Below are positions 1-7,982 of a stretch of DNA of 64,000 nucleotides, one piece after another. The stretch comes from Anaerosporomusa subterranea. Its GTDB lineage: Bacteria; Bacillota; Negativicutes; Sporomusales; Acetonemataceae. Position numbers and translations under genes: made by a program. Within the stretch, counting starts at the first letter, position 1. Every line of letters starts with the position of its first letter. Location of the stretch: NCBI RefSeq assembly GCF_001611555.1, contig NZ_LSGP01000028.1, positions 62,001 through 126,000 on the forward strand. Reading direction: 5' to 3'. Below the pieces are notes generated by a model, which worked only from the letters and a program-made list of their open reading frames with translations, made no database searches and was not told the origin of the DNA.

Positions 1-107
1 TTCCGGTTGCAAATGTTGATGATCTGGTAGAGGTTGGACGGGTAATTCGGTCATTTGATCCATGTTTAACGTGCGCTATTCATATGCTGGAAAAGAAGAA
101 CTGCTAA
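1..107 (+). CDS. [NiFe] hydrogenase large subunit, C-terminal end (partial)
   Basis: Only the last 34 codons are present; the gene begins outside the window. The frame starting at base 3 ends in SFDPCLTCAIH followed by MLEKKNC and a TAA stop at 105-107. DPCxxCxxH is the C-terminal motif that supplies two of the four cysteine ligands of the Ni-Fe site in hydrogenase large subunits. In this family an endopeptidase removes the tail after the histidine once nickel is inserted, and here the tail would be seven residues. The group (uptake or bidirectional) cannot be decided from this fragment. No hydrogenase accessory gene follows; the next gene is unrelated. Confidence 0.85.
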   Translation, partial: PVANVDDLVEVGRVIRSFDPCLTCAIHMLEKKNC

Positions 108-202
108 GCCGGATTGGTGCCTGGAACATGCAGAAAAAGAGGACTTTAGCGAGTTTAGGGCGAATAAAAATGATATAACCTGCTCAAAAAAAGGAGTCTT
201 CA

Positions 203-985
203 ATGAAATTGCATGTCCTCGCAAGTGGTTCGTCAGGCAATTCCACTTGTATTCAATTTGGTGACACAAACATCTTGGTGGACGCGGGCATTAGTGCCAG
301 ACGTGTTAAGACTGGACTTGACGCAATCGGCGTCGCGGTCGAGGACGTATCAGCCGTATTTGTGACTCATGAACATACAGACCATATTAGTGGTCTTGCT
401 ATGCTCACTAAAAAATATCACCTGCCAGTGTACGCTAAGCCGGCGACCCTTGCAGCCATGTCCTGCCGTGATTTGTTGCCCCCTGCCTGCTGCCGCGAAT
501 TGCCGGACAGCTTGGATATCGGTAATCTGCGGATCGAGCCGTTTTCTATTTCCCATGACGCGGCTGACCCAGTTGGTTTTAACTTCTTTTCCGGTCAGAC
601 GAAGTGCAGCTTTGCCACAGATATTGGTTTTGTTACCGACAGTGTCAGAAAACGCCTGGAGAATTCTGATGTTCTGGTGTTTGAGTCGAATCATGACGTG
701 GACATGTTACAGACAGGCTCCTATCCCTGGTATTTGAAAAAACGCATACTCGGCAATCGCGGTCATTTATCCAACAACGATTGTGGTTGGGCGCTGGCGC
801 GAATGGCGAAAAAACAGCATACTGATGTTTTTCTCGCTCACATCAGCAAGGAAAACAATAGGCCTGATGTGGCGGAATCAACAGTCAGTCGCATACTAGA
901 AGAGGCAGGACTCAATTTGGGTGAAGACATTACTTTGCACGTTACCTATCCCGACCGTATGGTCAGCCTAGAAAACCAAGAATAA
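203..985 (+). CDS. walJ: MBL-fold metallo-hydrolase, WalJ/YycJ family
   Basis: 260 residues with the metallo-beta-lactamase signature THEHTDH at about residues 55-61, later histidines (SISHDAADP near 117, LAHISKEN near 212) and an aspartate (FATDIG) that complete a two-metal site. In Firmicutes this gene normally lies in or near the walKR operon beside htrA and rlmH, as here. The family is cytoplasmic and has been linked to DNA 5'-exonuclease activity and to coordination of cell division with replication; the native substrate is not certain. The start follows an AAGGAG box at about 190-195. Only 14 bases separate it from htrA, so the two are probably co-transcribed. The walKR genes themselves are not in the window. 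Confidence 0.9.
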   Translation: MKLHVLASGSSGNSTCIQFGDTNILVDAGISARRVKTGLDAIGVAVEDVSAVFVTHEHTDHISGLAMLTKKYHLPVYAKPATLAAMSCRDLLPPACCRELPDSLDIGNLRIEPFSISHDAADPVGFNFFSGQTKCSFATDIGFVTDSVRKRLENSDVLVFESNHDVDMLQTGSYPWYLKKRILGNRGHLSNNDCGWALARMAKKQHTDVFLAHISKENNRPDVAESTVSRILEEAGLNLGEDITLHVTYPDRMVSLENQE

Positions 986-999
986 GGAGAGGATTACCC

Positions 1000-2109
1000 A
1001 TGAGACAATGGTATCGGAGATTTGCTCCATACTTTCTTGTGGCCGTCATCGGCGCCCTTATCGGCGGCAGCCTGGTGGTCGGCTGCGCAGGCCCGGCTCC
1101 GGCTAACCCCAATGCAAAAAACGGCTTGCTAAAACCGAATACCGCCGAGGCTAGCATATCTGACGCCCGCAATACGCCGATCGTTCGTGCTGCCCAGAAA
1201 ATCAGCCCTACCGTCGTCGGCATTACCAATAAAGCCTATGCTCGAGACTTCTTCAACCGTAAAGTGCTAGTTGATCAAGGCCAAGGCTCTGGCGTTATTT
1301 TTGACAGCCAAGGCTATATCGCCACGAATAATCATGTTGTTGAAAATGCGCAAGAGATAATTGTTACTCTGCTGGATGGACGCACTTTCCCAGGGAAAGT
1401 TTTGGGTGCTGATCCGGCCACAGATTTAGCTGTGGTTAAAATTGATGGCGCTTCAGATTTACCGGTAGCCGAATTTGGCGACTCAGACCAACTGTTGGTC
1501 GGCGAGCCTGCCATTGCCATTGGCAACCCGCTTGGTGTTGAGTTCAAAGGCAGCGTTAGCGCAGGTATCATCAGCGCCCTGAACCGGTCAATTGATATCG
1601 GCGAACGCCGCTTCAAATTGATACAGACTGACGCTGCCATCAATCCCGGCAATTCCGGCGGCGCGCTTGTCAACGCTGACGGTGTAGTTGTTGGCATAAA
1701 CAGTGCTAAAATTTCGGTCACCGGCGTTGAAGGGCTAGGCTTCGCTATCCCTATCAACACGGCGCGTCCTATCCTACAGACGCTAATTGAAAAAGGCAAA
1801 GTTGTCCGCCCCTACCTTGGCGTTAGCATCGTTGATGCAAAGACAGCCCGTCAATACGGTTACACCGACGCTGAAAAGGGTCTGTTTGTAGCTAAGATAT
1901 TCGAAGGAACACCTGCCGCTAAAGCCGGTATGAAACTCGGTGATATCATCCTGAAAGTCGCTGGCGTTGACATCAACTCCATCGCTGATCTGCGATCAGT
2001 CCTTGACAGCAAAGCTCTTGGCTCGAGAGTTGATGTAATCATCATTCGCGACAACGCGCAGCGGACCGTCTCTGTCGTGCTGGAAGAAATGCCGAGTGAA
2101 GAAAAGTAA
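1000..2109 (+). CDS. htrA: HtrA/DegP-like trypsin-type serine protease with PDZ domain
   Basis: 369 residues: an N-terminal hydrophobic segment (about 11-30) that ends in VVGCAG and could be either a membrane anchor or a lipobox, a trypsin-like domain (about 60-255) and one PDZ domain (about 265-360). The catalytic triad is visible: His112 in NNHVVENA, Asp142 in ATDLAVV and Ser219 in NPGNSGGAL. The family degrades or refolds damaged proteins outside the cytoplasmic membrane. Its position between walJ and rlmH is the usual Firmicutes one. Its TAA stop shares a base with the rlmH start, so translational coupling is likely. Confidence 0.95.
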   Translation: MRQWYRRFAPYFLVAVIGALIGGSLVVGCAGPAPANPNAKNGLLKPNTAEASISDARNTPIVRAAQKISPTVVGITNKAYARDFFNRKVLVDQGQGSGVIFDSQGYIATNNHVVENAQEIIVTLLDGRTFPGKVLGADPATDLAVVKIDGASDLPVAEFGDSDQLLVGEPAIAIGNPLGVEFKGSVSAGIISALNRSIDIGERRFKLIQTDAAINPGNSGGALVNADGVVVGINSAKISVTGVEGLGFAIPINTARPILQTLIEKGKVVRPYLGVSIVDAKTARQYGYTDAEKGLFVAKIFEGTPAAKAGMKLGDIILKVAGVDINSIADLRSVLDSKALGSRVDVIIIRDNAQRTVSVVLEEMPSEEK

Positions 2110-2588
2110 TGCGTATTAGTATCGCCTGTGTCGGCAAGATTAAAGAAAAGTACCTGACTCAAGGTATCGCCGAATACGTCAAACGCCTCACTCCCTTCTG
2201 CCGCCTCGACATCGTCGAGGTCGACGAAGAACGTATGCCAGATAATCCATCCGAAGCACAAAAACAGCAGGCGCTCGCCCGTGAGGGCGACCGCCTGCTA
2301 AAAACCATTCGCGCCACGAGCTACCTCGTGGCGCTTGATGTTCAGGGAAAACAGTGGTCGTCAGAAGAACTGGCAGCTAAGTTTGAGGCACTAGCCGTGA
2401 ACGGAAAGAGTGATATTACGTTTGTGATTGGTGGCGCGTTCGGGATTGCGCCCCAGGTGTTAGCGGCGGCGCAGGAGAGACTGTCGTTTTCAAGGATGAC
2501 GTTTACGCATCAGATGATTCGGCTGCTGTTAGTGGAGCAGGTTTATCGGGGGTTTAAGATATGGCGGGGAGAACCGTATCACTGGTAA
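2109..2588 (+). CDS. rlmH: 23S rRNA (pseudouridine-1915-N3)-methyltransferase RlmH
   Basis: 159 residues, the normal length of the family. It methylates pseudouridine 1915 in helix 69 of 23S rRNA using S-adenosylmethionine. The glycine-rich SAM site (FVIGGAFGI) and the conserved end LLLVEQVYRGFKIWRGEPYHW are present; the GEPYH tail is typical of the family. The ATG overlaps the htrA stop by one base. The last codons, GGAGAACCGTATCACTGG, are the core of a repeat found at six other sites in this window, and the same part of the gene is the attachment site of SCC elements in staphylococci. The gene itself is intact. Confidence 0.97.
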   Translation: MRISIACVGKIKEKYLTQGIAEYVKRLTPFCRLDIVEVDEERMPDNPSEAQKQQALAREGDRLLKTIRATSYLVALDVQGKQWSSEELAAKFEALAVNGKSDITFVIGGAFGIAPQVLAAAQERLSFSRMTFTHQMIRLLLVEQVYRGFKIWRGEPYHW

Positions 2589-2712
2589 ACGTGGCCGTTG
2601 ATAACCGCCCATCTTCGTTGTTCCCTCCGGGAGCGCGCTTGCCGTACGTACCTGTACTGTCTGCGCGCGCTTCCTCGGTCGGCCTAGAATATGGACGATT
2701 CTGAACGGCCTC
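2568..2712. repeat. Left copy of composite direct repeat (rlmH tail plus IR-bounded element)
   Basis: Bases 2568-2588 are the rlmH 3' end. Bases 2591-2712 form an element bounded by GTGGCCGTT and AACGGCCTC, nearly inverted repeats, with the internal block GCGCGCTTGCCGTACGT. The same two parts occur in the same order at 3431-3655, offset by 877 bases, so the acetyltransferase gene between them sits between direct repeats. The left copy lacks about 60 bases that the right copy has in the middle. Confidence 0.8.
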
Positions 2713-2840
2713 GGGGGGGGATTTCAATCCTTTGAGGGGAAAAGAGGCATTAGTTTACTTGAACCGCGCTAGAAATCATATTGATGTGGATAATGTTGAG
2801 GATACAAAAAACGTCCTTCTGCATCCGCGGGAGGTAGATT

Positions 2841-3362
2841 ATGGAGCACAATATGATCCTTGAAACACCTAGGTTAATCCTTAGAAAAATTTCTACTGGC
2901 GATTATCAAGGTATATCCCGAATTTTACAAGACGCTGAAGTCATGTATGCTTGGGGACATGCCTTCTCAGATCAGGAAGTTACCGCTTGGATCAATGAAA
3001 ACATTATGAGGTATGAAAGAGATGGTTATAGTTATTGGGCCGTGATTGAAAAGAGCAGTGGACAATTGATAGGTGTCTGTGGAATAATTGCAGAAAGCGC
3101 AGATAATGAAGATTATGTTGGCATTGGTTATATTTTCAACAAAGCATTTTGGCATCAAGGCTTAGCGTTTGAGAGTGCAAATGCCTGCAAAAGCTATGCT
3201 TTACACACTTTGAAAATTCCTGAATTAACTGCTCAGATCATACCTGAAAACTTTAGTTCCAGAAATTTAGCTGAGAAACTCGATATGTCCGTCATGAAGC
3301 AGTTTAATCGTTTGTATAGGGGTAAACTGGTACCTCATATTTTATATGGATGCTCAAAATAA
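2841..3362 (+). CDS. GNAT family N-acetyltransferase (RimJ/RimL type)
   Basis: 173 residues. It opens with LETPRLILRKIS, the usual beginning of RimJ/RimL-like acetyltransferases, and carries an acetyl-CoA loop region in GIGYIFNKAFWHQGLAFE (about 100-117). Relatives acetylate the N-terminal amine of proteins or small amines such as antibiotics; the substrate cannot be read from the sequence. A GGGAGG box lies just before the ATG. It stands alone between two direct copies of a composite repeat (2568-2712 and 3431-3655), which suggests it may have entered together with them. Confidence 0.85.
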   Translation: MEHNMILETPRLILRKISTGDYQGISRILQDAEVMYAWGHAFSDQEVTAWINENIMRYERDGYSYWAVIEKSSGQLIGVCGIIAESADNEDYVGIGYIFNKAFWHQGLAFESANACKSYALHTLKIPELTAQIIPENFSSRNLAEKLDMSVMKQFNRLYRGKLVPHILYGCSK

Positions 3363-3430
3363 CGACACAGAGAAGCTCAAGAGAAGCTCAGGGACGGTTC
3401 CGATGCTTCCATTGAAGAAAAAAATTTGCT

Positions 3431-3655
3431 GTTTGACCCGATACGGAGAACCGTATCATTGGTAACGGCGATGCGAGGCCGTTGATAACCGCCCATCTGC
3501 GTTGCACCCGTAAAGGGTAGGCCGCCAACTCTAAGGCGCAAAGCGCCAAGAGTTGCGCACTCCGCCCTGCGGGAGCGCGCTTGCCGTACGTTTCCTGTAC
3601 TGTCTGCGCGCGCTTCCTCGGTCGGCCTAGCATCTGGACGATTCTGAACGGCCTC
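3431..3655. repeat. Right copy of composite direct repeat (hairpin repeat plus IR-bounded element)
   Basis: Bases 3431-3470 are a copy of the dispersed 44-bp hairpin (GATACGG AGAA CCGTATC stem, then ATTGGTAACGGCG). Bases 3475-3655 are the longer copy of the element seen at 2591-2712, bounded by GAGGCCGTT and AACGGCCTC, a 9-bp inverted repeat. Internally it holds small palindromes such as GGCGCAAAGCGCC. No open reading frame is evident in it, so it looks like a non-autonomous mobile or structural element. Confidence 0.8.
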
Positions 3656-3690
3656 GGGAAAGAGATACGATTATCCGAGTAATAGAGTAG

Positions 3691-3728
3691 AGAATCCTGT
3701 AAGTTTTGGATGAAACTTGCAGGATTCT
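3691..3728. terminator. Stem-loop, possible terminator
   Basis: AGAATCCTG and CAGGATTCT pair, with a continuing AAGTTT/AAACTT stem and a short loop; TTGTGTTTT follows. It lies between the repeat at 3431-3655 and the membrane-protein gene at 3895. The remaining spacer to 3894 holds one GGGACGTTCC-type repeat (3846-3874) and nothing else I recognise. Confidence 0.5.
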
Positions 3729-3845
3729 TGTGTTTTAGAGGGAAAAGGTATTCTAAATAAGGTATATAGCGGTTGAAAGAAAACAGCCTTGGGATTGAGA
3801 TTTGTGACTTGATTGTGTCTATTTAGGAAATATATGACTTGAGGG

Positions 3846-3874
3846 AGACAATTGGGGACGTTCCTTTTTTGTCA
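3846..3874. repeat. RAYT-associated repeat, copy 1 (GGGGACGTTCCTTTTTTGTCA type)
   Basis: One of about ten degenerate copies in the window of a GGGACGTTCC-T-rich-TGTCA sequence. In this window several copies lie directly before remnants of REP-associated tyrosine transposases, which in other bacteria mobilise such palindromic sequences. Confidence 0.65.
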
Positions 3875-3894
3875 TATTGTAGGGGGGGAATCTT

Positions 3895-5385
3895 TTGAAT
3901 CTAAAAAAATATTGGAAAAAAACGACCGTATTGGCGTTGATAGGGTCACCAATAATTGTCAGCATTGGCTTGATTGGCTCACTTGTTTCTCTTCAGATAA
4001 TTGCCACTGTCAATATTACTGGCGAGCATAGCAGTTTGCTTAATTTTCTTCTACTTGTTTTCCCTCCGCTTATTTTGCTTGCCGTTGTATGGTTTTTCTA
4101 TGCAAAGCGAACTTCTCTACCAGATAGTGCTTTCCAGGTGTTCTTACCAATTATAGTCGTTTTCAGTTACTATATGTTAGTATGGATACTTGTGTTTGGT
4201 CTATCAGATTACCATTTTAACGGCTGGTTATTTTCATCTGTATATGGAATAGCCACCATGCCATATTTAGCCATGAATTTCTTATTTGCTTTTGGAGGAG
4301 ATTATAATCCATTTCCACTTTTGCAAGTTGCAATTACACTAATAACTGTCATTGCGATTCTGATTTCATGTGTTGTCAATAAAAAGCATATTAAGTTTGA
4401 AAAAAATGTTTTTGCGTATGTTGTGTTATTTGTGCTTCTTTCATCGATTGCTGCATTTCAATATTTTGACCGTACATCTAAAGTTCTAACTGGTGATCAT
4501 AAAATTGAGCGGGTTTCGGATGAAGTAAACCTGAATGATTATCGTCCATTTCGCGAAAAGAATAAACTGGTTAAATTGACTGACGTGCCAACGGTTTCAA
4601 TTGGGGATAGCTATCCTAAACTTGATGGAGCAACTGCTGCTTATCCTGTTTATGGAGCTATGGCGCAGGCGTTATATAAAGGGCTTGATAGTAAGACAAT
4701 AGGGAACTATGTCCAATGCTCGAAAACCAATGAGGCGTATGAGCGATTAATAAATAGCGAAATTGATGTTTTTTTCGGCGCTCAGCCTTCAAAACAACAA
4801 CTGGAGATGGCAAAATCAAAAGGAGTGGAGTTTGTATTAACTCCTATTGCCAGGGAGGCATTCGTTTTCTTCGTAAACAAAGATAATCCTGTCAGTTCGT
4901 TAACCATAGAGCAGATTCAAAATATATACCAAAAGAAGATTACGAACTGGAATGAACTCGGTGGAAAAAATGAAAAAATCATGCCGTTTCAGCGCCCAGA
5001 AAATTCCGGAAGTCAAACCATAATGTTAGCAAAAGTAATGAGTGGAAATGAGCTGCCACCGCCGCTATGGGAAGAGTATGCTGCTGGAATGGGCGGTGTT
5101 ATCAGCAAGGTGGCAACTTATCGAAATTACTCATCAGCGATTGGCTACTCTTTTCGTTTCTTTGCAACAGGAATGAAATCAAATGAAAATATTAAATTGC
5201 TGGCGATTAACGGAACAGCCCCGACTATTGAAAATATCCAGAATGATAGTTACTTATTTACAATTGATGTTTATGCCGTAACTACTCAGTTTTCAACTGG
5301 CAACACAAAGAAACTCATTGACTGGATTTTATCAGACCAAGGGCAGAATTTTATTGCGGAATGTGGGTACGTCAGGCAAAAGTAA
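3895..5385 (+). CDS. Membrane protein with C-terminal PstS-like substrate-binding domain
   Basis: 496 residues. The first 190 hold six hydrophobic segments (about 10-39, 47-69, 82-103, 110-134, 142-161, 171-190). Residues about 230-496 match a periplasmic phosphate-binding (PstS-like) domain, with SYPKLDGATAAYPVYGAM at its start, FGAQPSKQQ, and RPENSGSQTIM near the ligand site. Such domains bind phosphate or similar anions, here presumably outside the cell, while the helices anchor it. No PstCAB transport genes are adjacent, so a sensory or scavenging role is possible. The TTG start follows an AGGGGGGAAT box at about 3881-3890; no ATG fits better. Confidence 0.8.
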   Translation: MNLKKYWKKTTVLALIGSPIIVSIGLIGSLVSLQIIATVNITGEHSSLLNFLLLVFPPLILLAVVWFFYAKRTSLPDSAFQVFLPIIVVFSYYMLVWILVFGLSDYHFNGWLFSSVYGIATMPYLAMNFLFAFGGDYNPFPLLQVAITLITVIAILISCVVNKKHIKFEKNVFAYVVLFVLLSSIAAFQYFDRTSKVLTGDHKIERVSDEVNLNDYRPFREKNKLVKLTDVPTVSIGDSYPKLDGATAAYPVYGAMAQALYKGLDSKTIGNYVQCSKTNEAYERLINSEIDVFFGAQPSKQQLEMAKSKGVEFVLTPIAREAFVFFVNKDNPVSSLTIEQIQNIYQKKITNWNELGGKNEKIMPFQRPENSGSQTIMLAKVMSGNELPPPLWEEYAAGMGGVISKVATYRNYSSAIGYSFRFFATGMKSNENIKLLAINGTAPTIENIQNDSYLFTIDVYAVTTQFSTGNTKKLIDWILSDQGQNFIAECGYVRQK

Positions 5386-5479
5386 CCGCCTGCTTTTTGG
5401 TAGGCCATGACCGGCACGATGACAGGAAAAAAGAAGGCTCTCTGTTTGCACGATGTTATGCTGGCAGGGGGCCTTCCCT

Positions 5480-5515
5480 GGGACAGAGACAATTAGGGAC
5501 ATTCCTTTTTTGTCA
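5480..5515. repeat. RAYT-associated repeat, copy 2
   Basis: GGGACAGAGACAATTAGGGACATTCC then a T run and TGTCA, 35 bases before the start codon of a decayed RAYT gene. Position and sequence fit the REP-like sequence that belongs to that transposase. A nearby block at 5393-5420 (GGCCATGACCGGCACGATGA) recurs at 23185-23207 and marks a third short repeat. Confidence 0.65.
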
Positions 5516-5550
5516 TAATCATATTATGTCATAGATAGAGGTGAAGGGCT

Positions 5551-6020
5551 ATGGGAAGGCAAGCGAGGCAATTAAGCAGTACAGGTTTCTATCATGTAAT
5601 ACTTCGTGGTATTAATCGTCAACATATTTTCGAGGAAGTCTGTGATTATAATTATTTTTTGCAGACCTGCGAGACTTGAAAGTTGACCTTGCTTTTGAAC
5701 TGCATGCTTATTGTTTGATGAATAACCATGTCCATCTTTTGTTCCGGGAAAAGCAGCTGGGTGATATATCGTTGATCATGAAGCGTTTATTGACCCAATA
5801 TGCCATGTGCTTTAATCGTAAATACCAGCGCGCGGAGCGCTGATAGCCAGTCGATATAAGAGTGCCAGTTGAGGTGGATTAATACTTTATCCCGTTACAA
5901 CGTTATATTCACCAAAATCCGCTCAAAGCCGGACTGGTGACAAAGCTGGAGGAGTATCCTTTCAGCAGCTATAGCGAATATCTTTTTGGCAGAGAATTAG
6001 TTGATACGCGTTTTCGTTAG
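5551..6020 (+). pseudogene. REP-associated tyrosine transposase (RAYT, IS200-like Y1 family), decayed
   Basis: The intact start reads MGRQARQLSSTGFYHVILRG, the usual N-terminus of Firmicutes RAYTs. The frame is broken near 5655, resumes with DLKVDLAFELHAYCLMNNHV (the HxxLMxNHxH-type metal motif region), breaks again near 5840, and ends with YIHQNPLKAGLVTKLEEYPF and a stop at 6018-6020. At least two frame breaks and an internal deletion make it non-functional. RAYTs act on REP-like palindromes, and such repeats flank this gene. Fragments of related copies lie at 9472, 10408, 25227 and 32696. Confidence 0.85.
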
Positions 6021-6088
6021 GGATGGTAGGGCGCTATGAATGGATACACTCTGACATCAGGTGATTACCATGAGGCTTTTGAGATTTC

Positions 6089-6293
6089 AAGGCAGATCAG
6101 CTTACGATAATGCCTTAATGGAATCATTTTATAGAACAATAAAAGGGAGCTTATTCAGGATGCTCAATTCGAAACACCCGAACAAGCTCAGCAAGAAATC
6201 TTTAAATATGTTGAACTTTATTACAACATAAAGAGGATGCATTCCTCTCTTGGGTATCTTTCCCCTGCCCAATTTGAGAAGTTAAATTCATAA
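6089..6293 (+). pseudogene. IS3-family transposase (DDE, OrfB C-terminus) remnant
   Basis: Reads SAYDNALMESFYRTIKG, then a frame shift, then ETPEQAQQEIFKYVELYYN and MHSSLGYLSPAQFEKLNS with a stop at 6291-6293. These are the last catalytic block and the tail of an IS3/IS150-type integrase-like transposase. The first two thirds of the gene are missing. The bases after the stop (about 6310-6370, with TGTCTAG and CTTGACACTTCC) look like the IS end. Confidence 0.85.
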
Positions 6294-6475
6294 AAATAAC
6301 TTAACTTTGTGTCTAGTTTTTCTTGACACTTCCAGTCCACTTTTCCTAAAAGTGTCCACTATTCGGGGTTCAGTTCAATCAAGTTGATTCCCCTTTTTAA
6401 TTTTCCTGCTTACATCAATAATCACCTAAAGAATTGAGCTTGACATGATTACTTTGATTTTAAAATGTAGTTTAC

Positions 6476-6859
6476 TTAGTCGGTGTGTGCGACGGCGCTG
6501 ATTTCGATCAGTTGCTCAGGGGACGCCAAGTAAGTCACGCCGATGAGGCTGCCGGCCGGCCGATGTTGTCCCACGTATTCCTTGAACAGCCGGAGGACTG
6601 GCTCGAAATGCTCTTGCGCATTTGTTAGATAGATCTCCATATAAGCGAGGTTGGACTTCGTGACACCAAATCCCTCCAGTACGCGATCGAGATTTTCAAG
6701 GGTCTGTCGGGTCTGTGCTTCGATATCGCCCTCGCCAATGAACGCACCCTCCATATCGTGGGAAAATTGCCCCGAAATGTAGATAGTGCCGTTGACGCTG
6801 TAACCTTGGGTAATACCGTGATCCCAAAGACCGTGATCGTAGGTTTTAACATTAGTCAT
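6476..6859 (-). CDS. RidA/YjgF family enamine-imine deaminase
   Basis: 127 residues, the normal length of the Rid family. The conserved arginine region is HRPAGSLIGVTYLASP and the family end is LIEISAVAHTD. Rid proteins hydrolyse reactive 2-aminoacrylate and related imines in the cytoplasm, and some paralogues act in specific catabolic pathways. A GGAGAG box precedes the start on the minus strand. It is divergent from an HxlR regulator gene 105 bases away, which probably controls it. The palindrome at 6871-6888 lies across its promoter/RBS region. Confidence 0.88.
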   Translation of the reverse strand: MTNVKTYDHGLWDHGITQGYSVNGTIYISGQFSHDMEGAFIGEGDIEAQTRQTLENLDRVLEGFGVTKSNLAYMEIYLTNAQEHFEPVLRLFKEYVGQHRPAGSLIGVTYLASPEQLIEISAVAHTD

Positions 6860-6870
6860 TTTTTTCTCTC

Positions 6871-6944
6871 CTTTACTTCAAAGTAAAGTCAGTATAAAAT
6901 AAACGCAAACAAAAAAATAGTACGCACTTTTTTGATAGGTACTA
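6871..6944. promoter_or_regulatory. Shared ridA/hxlR control region with two palindromes
   Basis: CTTTACTT CA AAGTAAAG at 6871-6888 is an 8-bp-arm palindrome touching the ribosome binding site of the ridA-like gene. TAGTAC (6918-6923) and GTACTA (6939-6944) form a second inverted repeat with 15 bases between the arms. HxlR-family regulators bind such inverted sites as dimers; that either one is the operator is inferred from position. Confidence 0.5.
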
Positions 6945-6964
6945 CCAGAAAGGATAGTGTAAAT

Positions 6965-7303
6965 ATGAGTATGGCTGACTATAAAGAAAAGGGTAATATT
7001 CAAGAGACACCTTTTGGTTATACATTGTCAGTGATTGGTGGTAAATGGAAAATGCTTATTGTTTACCTCCTGGCAGAAAACCAACCAGTTCGATTTAATG
7101 ATCTGAAGAGAAAAATAGGAGCTATTACCTTTAAAACATTGAGTTCACAACTTAAAGAATTGGAAGCAGATGGGATGGTTAGACGGAAAGAGTATCCTCA
7201 AATTCCCCCTAAAGTTGAGTACAGTCTCACACATAAAGCAGAAACTCTATTACCTGTTTTGGAACAGTTATGTGAGTGGGGAGTAAAAAACCGCAATAAT
7301 TAA
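6965..7303 (+). CDS. HxlR-family winged-helix transcriptional regulator
   Basis: 112 residues from the ATG at 6965, which has an AAAGGA box 10 bases upstream; an in-frame TTG at 6932 would add eleven unlikely residues. It contains the HxlR core: TPFGYTLSVIGGKWKMLIVYLL, the recognition region TFKTLSSQLKELEADGMVRR and the wing YPQIPPKVEYSLT. Members sense aldehydes, quinones or other electrophiles, often through a cysteine near the N-terminus, which is absent here. The divergent ridA-like gene is its likely target. Confidence 0.9.
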   Translation: MSMADYKEKGNIQETPFGYTLSVIGGKWKMLIVYLLAENQPVRFNDLKRKIGAITFKTLSSQLKELEADGMVRRKEYPQIPPKVEYSLTHKAETLLPVLEQLCEWGVKNRNN

Positions 7304-7708
7304 GTTCCTTCTGTATAGCTAATGAAATTAATAGCAGTGAGACCGTGGGAACGTTCCTAATTCGTCAACTTTTGGCATTGTATGTTAGCAGATGGCCGCT
7401 CTCATCGTGTAATGGAAAAATCGTTAGAATCGGAAGAGTAACCGGCGTTTCGCGGGGAGTTATGATAAAAAGTTGACGGAAAAGGAACGTCTCCTATTGT
7501 CCCCTGGAAGAAGTGATGTTCCACCAATCTTCCCCCGGCATCGAAAGCGAAAAAGGCGTCACGGTCCAGCTTCCGTTTAGAGCGTTTTATGACAGCGGCG
7601 CTGGCGGCAGCATTATTGTGGAATCTCTCTTGGTTCTCAGGTTTGAGGTCTCCATCGGGGAGAAGCATAGAATCACCTCGCGATTTTCACATTTCGACAA
7701 AAAGCAAC

Positions 7709-7738
7709 AACACGGCTCACTGCATAGTGGGCCGTGTT
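7709..7738. terminator. Hairpin AACACGGC...GCCGTGTT
   Basis: AACACGGC-T-CACT, loop GCAT, AGTG-G-GCCGTGTT: 12 paired bases with one mismatch. There is no strong T run after it, so it could also be the end of a lost insertion element. Confidence 0.5.
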
Positions 7739-7888
7739 ATGTAGTACGGAAGTAAATCGATATGCTCCCGCGAATCACGTTAAACACCTCAACTTCTTTC
7801 TTCGGCAATTTTTGTAAAATACCCTCATTTTATGAAAGGATATGAATATTTGTCCAAGAAATATAATAGATAGGCTTAATATTTGGTT

Positions 7889-7932
7889 AATTATTGTGGT
7901 AGTTAGAATGGAATCAAACTACCACAATAATT
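7889..7932. promoter_or_regulatory. Perfect 16-bp inverted repeat upstream of the polysaccharide deacetylase gene
   Basis: AATTATTGTGGTAGTT at 7889-7904 and its exact reverse complement at 7917-7932 enclose 12 bases. There is no T run, so a terminator is unlikely. It lies 51 bases before the start codon of the next gene. A regulator site or an mRNA leader hairpin are both possible. Confidence 0.5.
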
Positions 7933-7982
7933 ACTGCAGTAATAAATACACTAGTCAAATGCCGCAATAATTGGAGGACTAC

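Larger units (their letters stand above)
7304..7982. other. Intergenic stretch with RAYT repeats, a terminator and an inverted repeat
   Basis: Two degenerate RAYT-associated repeats lie at 7341-7367 and, inverted, at 7472-7504. Short open frames between them (7402-7668 minus, 7513-7755 plus) resemble no family I know and have no convincing start signals. A terminator-like hairpin is at 7709-7738 and a perfect inverted repeat at 7889-7932. I see no gene. Confidence 0.5.

Noticed and set aside
2589-3430. True SCC element
   Set aside because: The segment is under 1 kb and has no ccr recombinase; only the attachment-site resemblance is kept as a finding.
7402-7755. Genes in the overlapping frames 7402-7668 (minus) and 7513-7755 (plus)
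   Set aside because: No ribosome binding sites, no family resemblance, and RAYT repeats run through or beside them.
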